Assembly: GCA_002316595.1 (NCBI GenBank)
Contig: DCDV01000021.1
Span: 1 to 22,263 of the forward strand
Direction: 5' to 3'
Length of the DNA stretch: 22,263 nucleotides
DNA from: Mageeibacillus sp. UBA1046
GTDB taxonomy: Bacteria; Bacillota; Clostridia; Saccharofermentanales; DTU023
Part shown: positions 1 through 7,393 of the stretch, one piece after another
Numbering within the stretch: the stretch's first letter is position 1
How the letters are laid out: each line of letters starts with the position of its first letter
Translations under genes and position numbers: made by a program
Notes under the pieces: model-generated
What the model was told of the DNA's origin: nothing
Database searches by the model: none
What the model saw: the letters and a program-made list of their open reading frames with translations, nothing else

Positions 1-162
1 ACTATCATAATCACTATTCCCACAATTATTTCCGGCTACTGGGGCATGAATGTCGGCTTGCCATTCAAAGATCATTCGCTGGCCTTTTTCTTCACTCTCC
101 TCTTGACCATTTTGTTGATGGTTGTGGCCATAGTTTTACTTAGACGCAAGGATCTGCTCTGA
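1..162 (+). CDS. corA: CorA-family magnesium/cobalt transporter, C-terminal fragment
   Basis: Reading frame 1 is open from the window edge to a TGA at 160-162, giving the last 53 residues of a membrane protein. It contains IPTIISGYWGMNVGLPF, which matches the end of the first transmembrane helix and the GMN selectivity motif of CorA-family divalent cation channels. The usual aromatic residue before GMN is Trp here instead of Tyr. A second hydrophobic helix (about residues 28-47 of the fragment) follows, and the protein ends with a short basic tail (RRKDLL), as in CorA proteins. The N-terminal cytoplasmic domain lies outside the window. Family assignment rests on the GMN motif and the two-helix C-terminal layout, so the fold is well supported but the ion (Mg, Co, Ni or Zn) is not. 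Confidence 0.85.
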   Translation, partial: TIIITIPTIISGYWGMNVGLPFKDHSLAFFFTLLLTILLMVVAIVLLRRKDLL

Positions 163-206
163 GCTTCCATATTGGGGCTTAAACCTCGTAAAAAAAGATT
201 TTGCGC

Positions 207-235
207 TTGAAAGAGATAGTAGTAATCTATATAAA
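207..235 (+). promoter_or_regulatory. Sigma-70-type promoter for the aspS-gatC/gatA/gatB operon
   Basis: TTGAAA at 207-212 and TATAAA at 230-235 are separated by 17 bases, and each hexamer matches the consensus at five of six positions. Transcription would start near 242, leaving a leader of about 40 bases before the ATG at 284. No terminator or leader structure is evident between corA and this promoter. Confidence 0.6.
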
Positions 236-283
236 TGTATTAACGCTGTTGTTGTTTGCGCGATCACAAATTAGGGAGTATTT

Positions 284-2389
284 ATGCGACGTACAGACTA
301 TTGCGGTCTTATGACCGAAGAAGATATTGGCCGCGTGCCGGTGGCCGCCGGCTGGGTGGCTAACAAAAGAGACATGGGCGGTGTCATCTTCATCGACCTG
401 GTTGACCATACCGGCGTGCTGCAGATAGTCTTCAACCCTCAGAATACTGAAAGTGAAGCCTTTAAGCTGGCTGAGACAGTAAGAAATCAGTCAGTTATTG
501 CCGTGCAAGGTCTTATCCGCTTGCGTGATGAAGAGACCATCAACCCGAAGATTGATACCGGCACTATTGAGCTGCAGGCAGAGAAAGCCGAATTGCTTTC
601 CGCCGCCAGACAGCTTCCTTTCAATCCGATGGATGATCAGATCATCCGTGAGGATCTGCGCCTGCAGTACCGCTTTCTTGACCTGAGAAGTGAGCGCATG
701 CAAAGAAATCTGCGTTTCCGTCATCAGATTGCCAGTTCCATCCGCAGTTTTATGGATACAAACGGATTCATCGATGTCGAAACACCAATGCTGACTAAAA
801 GCACTCCGGAAGGAGCCAGAGATTATCTGGTTCCCAGCCGTGTTCACCCGGGACACTTCTATGCATTGCCTCAGTCGCCGCAGATCTTCAAGCAGCTGCT
901 GATGGCCGGCGGTGTAGATAAGTACTATCAGATCGCCCGCTGTTTCCGGGATGAAGATCTGAGAGCCGACAGGCAGCCTGAGTTTACTCAGCTCGACCTT
1001 GAGATGTCCTTTGTTGATCAGGAGGATGTTCTGATTTTGCTCGAGCGTCTCTTTAAGCATGTTATGCGTGAAGAGATGGGCATCGATATTCACGACCCCT
1101 TCCCGCGCCTTACCTGGCAGGATGCCATGAATATTTACGGCACGGACAAACCGGACCTGCGCTTTGACCTTCCGATCTGTGACCTCACAGAGATAGCAGA
1201 AGAATCGGATTTCTCCATCTTCAGGAAAGCAATCGGACAGGGCGGACATGTGCGCGCTCTGGTTGTGCCCGGTCAGGCAGATTTCCCGCGCAGCACTATC
1301 GACGAGCTGACAGAATTCGCTATTGAACAAGGCGCAGGCGGCATGGCCTGGATTGCCTGGCGGCCTGACGGGGAGATTTATTCAATCCTGACCAAGTACT
1401 TCCGGGAAGAAACAATGCAAAAACTGCTCAGTCAGGCAGGAGCAAAGCCGGGTGACTTCATTCTCTTCTCAGCCGATAAGGAAGCGACCGTTTGCAGAGT
1501 ATTGGGCGCCATGCGCAATAAACTGGCGGATATGCTGGAACTGCGAGACAGCTCCTATCGTTTCCTGATTGTCACGGACTTCCCCATGTTTGAGTACAGT
1601 GAGACCGAGAAACGCTACGTCTCCCAGCACCATCCCTTTACCATGCCCTATCCTGAAGATATCGCCCGTCTGGAGAGCGACCCTGAAAGCGTGCGTTCAC
1701 AGGCTTATGACTTAGTTCTAAACGGAACCGAGCTGGGGTCCGGCTCGATCAGAATTCATGACAGTGAAACCCAGCGCCGGATCTTCACCACCCTCGGCCT
1801 GTCCGAAGAAGATATTGACCAGCGCTTCGGCTTCATTCTAAACGCCTTCGCCTACGGAACTCCTCCTCATGGCGGCTTCGCCTTCGGGCTCGACCGTCTG
1901 GTCATGATCCTCCTGGGTGAAGACTCACTGCGTGATGTCATCGCCTTCCCCAAGACTAAAGACGCCTCCGATCTTTTGACCGGGGCGCCGGACACTGTCG
2001 ATAAGGAACAGCTGGACGAACTGGGCATAGAATTAACAACTGAGCTTGCCGAAGGCGCTCAAAGAGGAGCAGCTGCCTCCGGGCCAAAAAGATTCCGGGC
2101 AGCTGACATCAACGTCGAACATATAGCCCAGATTGCCCGTCTGCGTTTTAACAAAGAAGAGCTGGCGGAAATGAAGGAGAATCTCCATAGCATTATCGAC
2201 TGGGCTCAGCAGTTGGAAGAGATTGATACGGATAATCTTCAGCCCACAGAGAATATCTATCCTTTGGAGAATGTCTTTCAGACAGAGGAGCCTGTGCGGC
2301 CAACTCCGGAAGAGCTGCTGGCCAATGCGCCGGTAAGTAAGGACGGCTGTTTCTTCGTTCCGGAAGTAATCGCCGGGGAGGAAGAGTAA
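284..2389 (+). CDS. aspS/gatC: Aspartyl-tRNA synthetase fused to GatC (amidotransferase subunit C)
   Basis: This is one 701-residue reading frame with two domains. Residues 1 to about 590 are a full bacterial-type AspRS: OB-fold anticodon domain (GWVANKRDMGGVIFIDL, 23-39), class II motif 2 (FRDEDLRADRQPEFTQLD), a GAD insertion, and motif 3 (AFGLDRLVMILLG). After a short Ala/Gly-rich linker (about 587-602), residues 603-701 (bases 2090-2386) are a complete GatC, with the opening pattern VEHIAQIARLRF and the ending typical of the family. AspRS attaches Asp to tRNA; GatC tethers GatA to GatB in the complex that amidates Asp-tRNA(Asn) and/or Glu-tRNA(Gln). A separate gatC is not seen, and gatA starts inside the TAATG stop overlap, so the fusion replaces it. 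The ATG at 284 follows a GGGAG ribosome site and aligns with the usual AspRS N-terminus. Discrimination residues are ambiguous: Met31 resembles discriminating enzymes, Glu84 matches neither class as I remember them. Confidence 0.93.
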   Translation: MRRTDYCGLMTEEDIGRVPVAAGWVANKRDMGGVIFIDLVDHTGVLQIVFNPQNTESEAFKLAETVRNQSVIAVQGLIRLRDEETINPKIDTGTIELQAEKAELLSAARQLPFNPMDDQIIREDLRLQYRFLDLRSERMQRNLRFRHQIASSIRSFMDTNGFIDVETPMLTKSTPEGARDYLVPSRVHPGHFYALPQSPQIFKQLLMAGGVDKYYQIARCFRDEDLRADRQPEFTQLDLEMSFVDQEDVLILLERLFKHVMREEMGIDIHDPFPRLTWQDAMNIYGTDKPDLRFDLPICDLTEIAEESDFSIFRKAIGQGGHVRALVVPGQADFPRSTIDELTEFAIEQGAGGMAWIAWRPDGEIYSILTKYFREETMQKLLSQAGAKPGDFILFSADKEATVCRVLGAMRNKLADMLELRDSSYRFLIVTDFPMFEYSETEKRYVSQHHPFTMPYPEDIARLESDPESVRSQAYDLVLNGTELGSGSIRIHDSETQRRIFTTLGLSEEDIDQRFGFILNAFAYGTPPHGGFAFGLDRLVMILLGEDSLRDVIAFPKTKDASDLLTGAPDTVDKEQLDELGIELTTELAEGAQRGAAASGPKRFRAADINVEHIAQIARLRFNKEELAEMKENLHSIIDWAQQLEEIDTDNLQPTENIYPLENVFQTEEPVRPTPEELLANAPVSKDGCFFVPEVIAGEEE

Positions 2390-3834
2390 TGGATTTTAAT
2401 AAGATGGATATAGAGCAGCTGGCTTCAGGTCTGCGTGCCAGGGAATTCACAGCGGTTGAACTCACCAGACATTATCTGGCAGAGACAGCGTCTAAGGAAC
2501 CCGAACTGAATGCCTTCATCTCAGTGACTTCTGAAGCAGCTCTGACTGCGGCTGAATCTTGTGACAAGGCGCTGGCAGGCGGGGAAGAGCTCCCTGTCCT
2601 GGCCGGCATCCCCTTTGCGCTCAAGGACAATATCAGCACGAAAGGAATTCTGACAAGCTCCGGCTCCAAGATGCTATCCAACTACATCCCGCCCTACGAT
2701 GCCACCGTCCGGGCAAAACTCAAAGAGCAAAGGGCAGTCCTGCTGGGCAAGACAAATATGGATGAATTTGCCATGGGCTCGACAACGGAGAGTTCCTTTT
2801 ACGGTCCGACGAAAAACCCACTCGATACTACCCGCACACCGGGCGGCAGCTCCGGCGGTTCAGCCGCCGCTGTAGCCGCGGGCGAAGTGCCTTTCGCACT
2901 AGGCTCGGACACCGGCGGTTCCGTCTGCCAGCCGGCAGCTTACTGCGGCATTGTCGGCATGAGACCTTCCTATAGTCTGGTCTCACGTTATGGCGTAGCC
3001 GCGATGACCTCTTCCATGGATCAAGTGGGACCTCTGACTAAAACAGTCAGGGACAACGCTCTGGTTCTGCAGGCGATTGCCGGACATGACCCTCAGGACA
3101 GCGTATCGCAAAACAAGTCTTTGCCTGACTTCAGCAGCGGACTTGGCCGCGGAGTCAAAGGTCTCAGATTCGGATTACCGCTTGATCATCTGGATACTAA
3201 AGTCCGACCGGAAATAAAAGAAGCAATCCTCTCTGCCGCCGCCGGACTGGAAAGTCAAGGCGCAGAGATCGTGCCTGTACACACCGGCAATCTTGACGTT
3301 GCCCTGCCCGCCTATTATCTCCTGACCTCTGCCGAAGTCTCCTCAAATCTGGGGCGCTTCGACGGTATCCACTATGGCTATCGCAGCAAGGAGTACGAGA
3401 ATCTGGAAGATATTTATTTTAACAGCCGCAGCGAGGGTATGGGCAAGGAGACGAAGCGCCGCATCATGCTGGGCACTTTCGCTCTCAGCTCTGAGTTCTA
3501 TGAAGAATTCTACGTCAAAGCTCAGAAGGTCAGAACATATATCTGTCATGAGCTGACTATGGCTCTTGACCGGATAGATCTGATCCTGGCACCGGTTACC
3601 GCAGATATTGCGCCCAAACTGGGTACTAAGAAATCTCCTGTTGAACGTTACCTTGAGAGTTTCTTTGTTGTACTGGCCCCGCTGGCCGGGCTGCCGGCGC
3701 TGTCATTGCCCAGCGGCCATCTGGCAGATGGCATGCCCATAGGCCTGCAGCTGATCGGCAGTGCCTTCAGCGAGCCGCTGCTCTATCAGGCCGGTGAATC
3801 CGTGATGGCGCTGAACAGTAAGGAGAGCAACTGA
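2389..3834 (+). CDS. gatA: Asp-tRNA(Asn)/Glu-tRNA(Gln) amidotransferase subunit A
   Basis: The 481-residue protein is GatA, the glutaminase subunit that releases ammonia for amidation of misacylated tRNA. It has the amidase signature GGSSGGSAAAVAAG (152-165). The Ser-cis-Ser-Lys catalytic set sits at Lys79 (ALKDNI), Ser154 and Ser178 (DTGGS), the same positions as reported for Staphylococcus aureus GatA. The stretch following the nucleophile reads SVCQPAAYCGIVGMRPSYSLVSR. The family usually has SIRQPA and LKPTYGRVSR there, so Cys180 replaces a normally conserved Arg. The start codon overlaps the stop of aspS-gatC (TAATG) and the gene ends in a TGATG overlap with gatB, so the three products are translationally coupled in subunit-stoichiometric order. 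Length is normal for the family. Confidence 0.95.
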   Translation: MDFNKMDIEQLASGLRAREFTAVELTRHYLAETASKEPELNAFISVTSEAALTAAESCDKALAGGEELPVLAGIPFALKDNISTKGILTSSGSKMLSNYIPPYDATVRAKLKEQRAVLLGKTNMDEFAMGSTTESSFYGPTKNPLDTTRTPGGSSGGSAAAVAAGEVPFALGSDTGGSVCQPAAYCGIVGMRPSYSLVSRYGVAAMTSSMDQVGPLTKTVRDNALVLQAIAGHDPQDSVSQNKSLPDFSSGLGRGVKGLRFGLPLDHLDTKVRPEIKEAILSAAAGLESQGAEIVPVHTGNLDVALPAYYLLTSAEVSSNLGRFDGIHYGYRSKEYENLEDIYFNSRSEGMGKETKRRIMLGTFALSSEFYEEFYVKAQKVRTYICHELTMALDRIDLILAPVTADIAPKLGTKKSPVERYLESFFVVLAPLAGLPALSLPSGHLADGMPIGLQLIGSAFSEPLLYQAGESVMALNSKESN

Positions 3835-5267
3835 TGAGCAAATATGAAGCAGTTATAGGGCTGGAAGTCCATGTTGAACTATTGACAGAACGAAAAATAT
3901 TCTGTCACTGCCGCAATGAATTCGGCGCCAGCCCCAACACGAATATCTGCCCGGTCTGCATTGCTTTACCGGGAGCTCTGCCTGTCCTTAACCGCCAGGT
4001 GGTTGATTACGCCATCAAGGCCGGACTGGCCTGCAACTCTGAGATCGCCCCTTATTCGCAGCTGGAGCGCAAAAACTACTTTTATCCGGATCTGCCCTCA
4101 GCCTACCAGATCACCCAGGGCAAGCACCCTCTTTGTCTGGGCGGCTATATTGATGTCGAAACTGCGGACGGTAAAAGACGTGTCCGCCTCAACCACATTC
4201 ATATCGAAGCAGATGCGGGCAAGCTGGTTCATCTGGACAAAGAAGGAACTCTGGTCGACCTGAACCGCGCCGGTGTGCCCCTGATCGAAATCGTAACCGA
4301 GCCCGACATCCGTTCCGCTGCCGAAGCCGACGCTTTCCTGCGCAAGATTCGCGCTCTGGTGCAATATACAGGCGTCTCGGACGGCCGCATGGATCGCGGA
4401 TCAATGCGCTGCGATGTCAATCTCTCCGTCAGACCTGAAGGCTCGGATGAACTGGGCACCCGCACCGAGATGAAAAATATTAACTCCTTTAATTTTGTGG
4501 TGAAGGCGATTGAACATGAGTTCAAGAGACAAGTCAATATCCTTGAATCCGGCGGTGAAATTGATCAGGAGACCAGACGCTTTGACTCCAATACCGGTAC
4601 CTCCTCTTCACTGCGCAGCAAGGAAGATGCCATGGACTATCGCTATTTTCCGGATCCTGATCTGGTGCCGATAGCCATCAAAACGTCGGAACTCGAGCAG
4701 ATCAAGGCCCAGATTCCCGAGCTGCCCGATGTGCGCATGGCAGCCTATGTCGATCGCTGGGATTTGTCTCACTATGACGCAGATCTGCTCACCAACGACA
4801 TCCGTGTGGCTGATTTCTTTGAAGCGACAGCTGAAAAAACTGCTTATCCGAAGCTGGCTGCTAATCTGATCATCGCCGATCTTTTGCCCGGGCTGGCAGA
4901 AGAAGGAGATATTCCGCTTTTGCCCCGGCAGCTTGCAGATCTGGCAGACCTTCTGGGTAAGGAGGAGATCAACAGCAATACCGGCCGCAGAGTCTTTAAG
5001 CTCATGCTGACCGCAACAGATGCTCTGGATCCCAATGCCTATATTAAGGAACATAATCTGGCTCAGATCAATGACCGCTCCGCTCTGGAAGATCTGATAG
5101 ATTCCGCCATCGCCAATAACAAGAAAGCTGTGGCTGATTACAAGAATGGCAAGGAGATCGCCATCAAGGCAATCATCGGACAAGTCATGAAGGGAACCTC
5201 AGGTCTGGCTAATCCCCTGCTCACAGAGGAAATGATCAAAGAAAAGATCGCACGGATCCCCGATTAA
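3834..5267 (+). CDS. gatB: Asp-tRNA(Asn)/Glu-tRNA(Gln) amidotransferase subunit B
   Basis: The 477-residue protein is GatB, the kinase/transamidase subunit that phosphorylates the Asp or Glu carboxylate on tRNA and accepts ammonia from GatA. It opens with EAVIGLEVHVELLTERKIFC, the family's N-terminal signature. Cys24, Cys26, Cys39 and Cys42 form the structural zinc site. The segment SQLERKNYFYPDLPSAYQITQ and the C-terminal YqeY-like tail domain are both present, so the gene is full length. It starts in the TGATG overlap with gatA and is the last gene of the operon. A short hairpin follows the stop. Confidence 0.95.
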   Translation: MSKYEAVIGLEVHVELLTERKIFCHCRNEFGASPNTNICPVCIALPGALPVLNRQVVDYAIKAGLACNSEIAPYSQLERKNYFYPDLPSAYQITQGKHPLCLGGYIDVETADGKRRVRLNHIHIEADAGKLVHLDKEGTLVDLNRAGVPLIEIVTEPDIRSAAEADAFLRKIRALVQYTGVSDGRMDRGSMRCDVNLSVRPEGSDELGTRTEMKNINSFNFVVKAIEHEFKRQVNILESGGEIDQETRRFDSNTGTSSSLRSKEDAMDYRYFPDPDLVPIAIKTSELEQIKAQIPELPDVRMAAYVDRWDLSHYDADLLTNDIRVADFFEATAEKTAYPKLAANLIIADLLPGLAEEGDIPLLPRQLADLADLLGKEEINSNTGRRVFKLMLTATDALDPNAYIKEHNLAQINDRSALEDLIDSAIANNKKAVADYKNGKEIAIKAIIGQVMKGTSGLANPLLTEEMIKEKIARIPD

Positions 5268-5284
5268 AAGGCGGTTTGCGCCTT
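5268..5284 (+). terminator. Possible weak terminator after gatB
   Basis: A 6-bp perfect stem (AAGGCG/CGCCTT) with a 5-base loop begins just after the gatB stop codon. The following bases (ATTAGAGTC) are not a T-tract, so this is at best a weak intrinsic terminator or an mRNA 3'-end stabiliser. Confidence 0.3.
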
Positions 5285-5367
5285 ATTAGAGTCTAATTGC
5301 CGTCTTCTGTCATACAAGGTAAGGACAACATGACGATATGAGGTTATTTATTTAGCGTAATTACACT

Positions 5368-5394
5368 TTGACTGCAGGGTCCGTTCGTAATAAT
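5368..5394 (+). promoter_or_regulatory. Possible promoter for psuK-psuG
   Basis: TTGACT (5368-5373) lies 15 bases upstream of AATAAT (5389-5394). Both hexamers are near consensus but the spacing is short. It is the best promoter-like pair in the 200-base gap between gatB and psuK, and it sits immediately upstream of the tandem direct repeat. Confidence 0.3.
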
Positions 5395-5412
5395 GCCTGC
5401 GCGGGATACGCA

Positions 5413-5458
5413 ATTAACGAACAGGCAAAATTCTCCATTAACGAACAGGCAATATTCT
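5413..5458 (+). repeat. Two 22-bp tandem direct repeats upstream of psuK
   Basis: The copies at 5413-5434 and 5437-5458 share ATTAACGAACAGGCAA and then AATTCT versus TATTCT, differing at a single position. Their period is 24 bases. The second copy ends 10 bases before the psuK start codon and abuts the GAGGT ribosome site, so the pair lies in the 5' leader. It could be a repressor operator, a translational control site or a simple duplication. Confidence 0.75.
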
Positions 5459-5468
5459 GAGGTAAAAG

Positions 5469-6473
5469 ATGCCAAAGAAAGAATCAGCACAGCTTGCCAA
5501 AACACTTGCCAAAACACCGGACAACTCCTCAGGCATATACTGTCTGGGTGCCATGAGCGTCGACCGCAAATTCGATCTGCTCTCAGACATTGTCTGGAAG
5601 ACCAGCAATCCTGCCACCTCCACTCTCAGTGTGGGCGGTGTTGCCCGCAATATCGCCGAGAATCTGGGCAGGCTCAGCGTGGATGTCAGTCTTTTATCTC
5701 TGGGCGGTTTTGATCAGGATTTCAATTATCTCAAAGAAGAATCCGAAGCCTTCATAAATTTGAGTCTCGTCCGACAAATCGAAGGCTTCTCTACTTGCGC
5801 CTATAATGCCGTCCTCGACATGAAAGGCGAAATGCAGCTTGGTCTGGCCGACATGCAGATCAATGAGAAAATGGATCTTTCCTGGATCGGGCAATTCCAT
5901 GATCTATTATCCTCTGCCAGACTGCTGATAGCAGACTTGAATCTGCCCGCAGAAACTATTGCATATATTCTCTCACTGGCAAAACAGTTTAATATTGATC
6001 TCTTTATCATTCCGGTCAGCGGGCCCAAGATGAGCCGCCTGCCCCGGGATTTAAGCAGCCTTGCCTGGCTGATAGTAAATCAGGATGAATCGGAAACATT
6101 CTTTCAGACAAAGGTAAAGAGCGAGCAGGACTTCGCTGAGCTGGCTGATCTCTGGCTGAAAACCGGCGTGGAGAACGTGGTCATCACCCGCGGAGCAAGA
6201 CCCAGCATTTATGTCAATCAGTCAGGTGCGAGACTTAGTTTCACTCCGCCTCAAGTCACACATGTCCTTGATGTCACAGGCGCCGGCGACTCCTATGCTT
6301 CAGGAATTATCTTTGGCCATCTGCAAAACCTTGATCCTCGGACATGCATCCGTCTGGGTATGACAAATTCTTACCATACAATTCAGTCACCATTTACCGT
6401 GCGGCAGGATCTCACAGCAGAAAAGCTGCTCGCACAGATGAATATTTTATTCACAGAGGAGAAAAACATATGA
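5469..6473 (+). CDS. psuK: PfkB-family carbohydrate kinase, probable pseudouridine kinase
   Basis: The 334-residue protein is a ribokinase/PfkB-family kinase. It has the family's first signature around residues 55-80 (SVGGVARNIAENLGRLSVDV). The second signature, DVTGAGDSYASG, is at 268-279, with Asp274 as the expected catalytic base. It is called PsuK because the next gene, coupled by an ATGA overlap, is psuG. Together they phosphorylate pseudouridine and split the product to uracil and ribose 5-phosphate. The first about 22 residues (Lys/Gln/Thr-rich) precede the usual beginning of the fold, but the ATG at 5469 has a good GAGGT site and no alternative ATG fits better before the first strand. 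Without the psuG neighbour the substrate could only be called a nucleoside or sugar. Confidence 0.85.
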   Translation: MPKKESAQLAKTLAKTPDNSSGIYCLGAMSVDRKFDLLSDIVWKTSNPATSTLSVGGVARNIAENLGRLSVDVSLLSLGGFDQDFNYLKEESEAFINLSLVRQIEGFSTCAYNAVLDMKGEMQLGLADMQINEKMDLSWIGQFHDLLSSARLLIADLNLPAETIAYILSLAKQFNIDLFIIPVSGPKMSRLPRDLSSLAWLIVNQDESETFFQTKVKSEQDFAELADLWLKTGVENVVITRGARPSIYVNQSGARLSFTPPQVTHVLDVTGAGDSYASGIIFGHLQNLDPRTCIRLGMTNSYHTIQSPFTVRQDLTAEKLLAQMNILFTEEKNI

Positions 6474-7393
6474 ATCCTTTACTGTCAATCAATCCGGAAG
6501 TACAGGAAGCCCTGACTGCAGGCAAGCCGGTGGTAGCTCTGGAGTCAACGATTATATCTCACGGCATGCCTTATCCTCAGAACGTCGAAATGGCAAGAGA
6601 GACTGAGAAAATTATCCGCGATAATGGCGCCACTCCTGCGACTGTTGCAGTAATTGACGGCAAGATTCAGGTAGGCTTGTCAGCCGACCAGCTGGAGCTG
6701 CTGGCCACCGCCCGGGATGTAGCGAAAGTATCCCGGCGCGATCTGGCGCTGGTGCTGTCCAGGGGCACGCTGGGCGCCACAACGGTTGCCACAACCATGA
6801 TCGGCGCGCATCTGGCAGGTATCGATGTCTTCGTCACCGGCGGTATCGGCGGTGTGCACCGCGGTTATGAAGAGCATATGGATGTCTCGGCTGACTTGGA
6901 AGAGCTGGCTTCTACTCCCCTTACCGTAGTATGTGCGGGAGCAAAAGCTATCCTCGATCTGCCGCGCACTCTTGAATATCTGGAAACCAAAGGTGTTCCT
7001 GTTTTGGGATATGGCACAAATTATTTGCCGGCCTTCTACTCCAGCTCTTCCGAGCATAAACTAAATGCGCGCGTGGATTCAGCCGAGGAAGTCGCCCGGG
7101 TCATGAAGCATTCTCGTGAGCTCGATCTTTCTAGCGGCATTGTTGTTGTCAATCCAATTCCTAAGGACAAGGAGATTCCCGCCGAAGAAGTCAACAGCAT
7201 CATTGAGCAAGCTCTGGCTGAAGAGAAAAAAGCAGGAGTCAAAGGCAAAGACAGTACACCATTCCTCCTGGCGAAGATAGTCGAACTAACAGAAGGGAGA
7301 AGTCTGAAAGCCAACATCGCTCTGGTATACAACAATGCCCGACTGGGAGCGAAAATTGCAGTCGCTTACTCAGACCTTAGCTGTGCCGGCTAA
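6470..7393 (+). CDS. psuG: Pseudouridine-5'-phosphate glycosidase
   Basis: The 307-residue protein matches PsuG, which reversibly cleaves pseudouridine 5'-phosphate to uracil and ribose 5-phosphate using a Mn2+ ion and a catalytic lysine that forms a ring-opened sugar adduct. Motifs are VVALESTIISHGMPYPQN (21-38), VTGGIGGVHRG, the metal-site region DVSADLEEL with Asp142, Lys159 in CAGAKAILDLP, and Asn282 near the end. The last three equal E. coli Asp149, Lys166 and Asn289 with a constant offset of seven, from my memory of that structure. The start is the ATG at 6470, overlapping the psuK TGA and preceded by AGAGGAG. An in-frame ATG further upstream (6344) lies inside psuK and is not used. The stop overlaps by four bases with the end of the convergent pseudogene. 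Confidence 0.95.
   Translation: MNPLLSINPEVQEALTAGKPVVALESTIISHGMPYPQNVEMARETEKIIRDNGATPATVAVIDGKIQVGLSADQLELLATARDVAKVSRRDLALVLSRGTLGATTVATTMIGAHLAGIDVFVTGGIGGVHRGYEEHMDVSADLEELASTPLTVVCAGAKAILDLPRTLEYLETKGVPVLGYGTNYLPAFYSSSSEHKLNARVDSAEEVARVMKHSRELDLSSGIVVVNPIPKDKEIPAEEVNSIIEQALAEEKKAGVKGKDSTPFLLAKIVELTEGRSLKANIALVYNNARLGAKIAVAYSDLSCAG

Noticed and set aside
491..1330. 279-codon open frame on the minus strand inside aspS
   Set aside because: It has no ribosome site, no recognisable domain and lies wholly antisense to a conserved synthetase; it is a shadow of the codon bias of aspS.
4608..5183. 191-codon minus-strand frame inside gatB
   Set aside because: Antisense shadow of gatB; no start signal or domain.
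5328..5339. ACATGACGATAT shared with 14196-14207, both in gaps after a gene
   Set aside because: A 12-base match is expected several times by chance in a window of this size, and the surrounding bases do not align further.
6344..6469. Earlier in-frame ATG for psuG
   Set aside because: It lies inside psuK, lacks a ribosome site and would add residues absent from the family; the ATG at 6470 has AGAGGAG and the family N-terminus.
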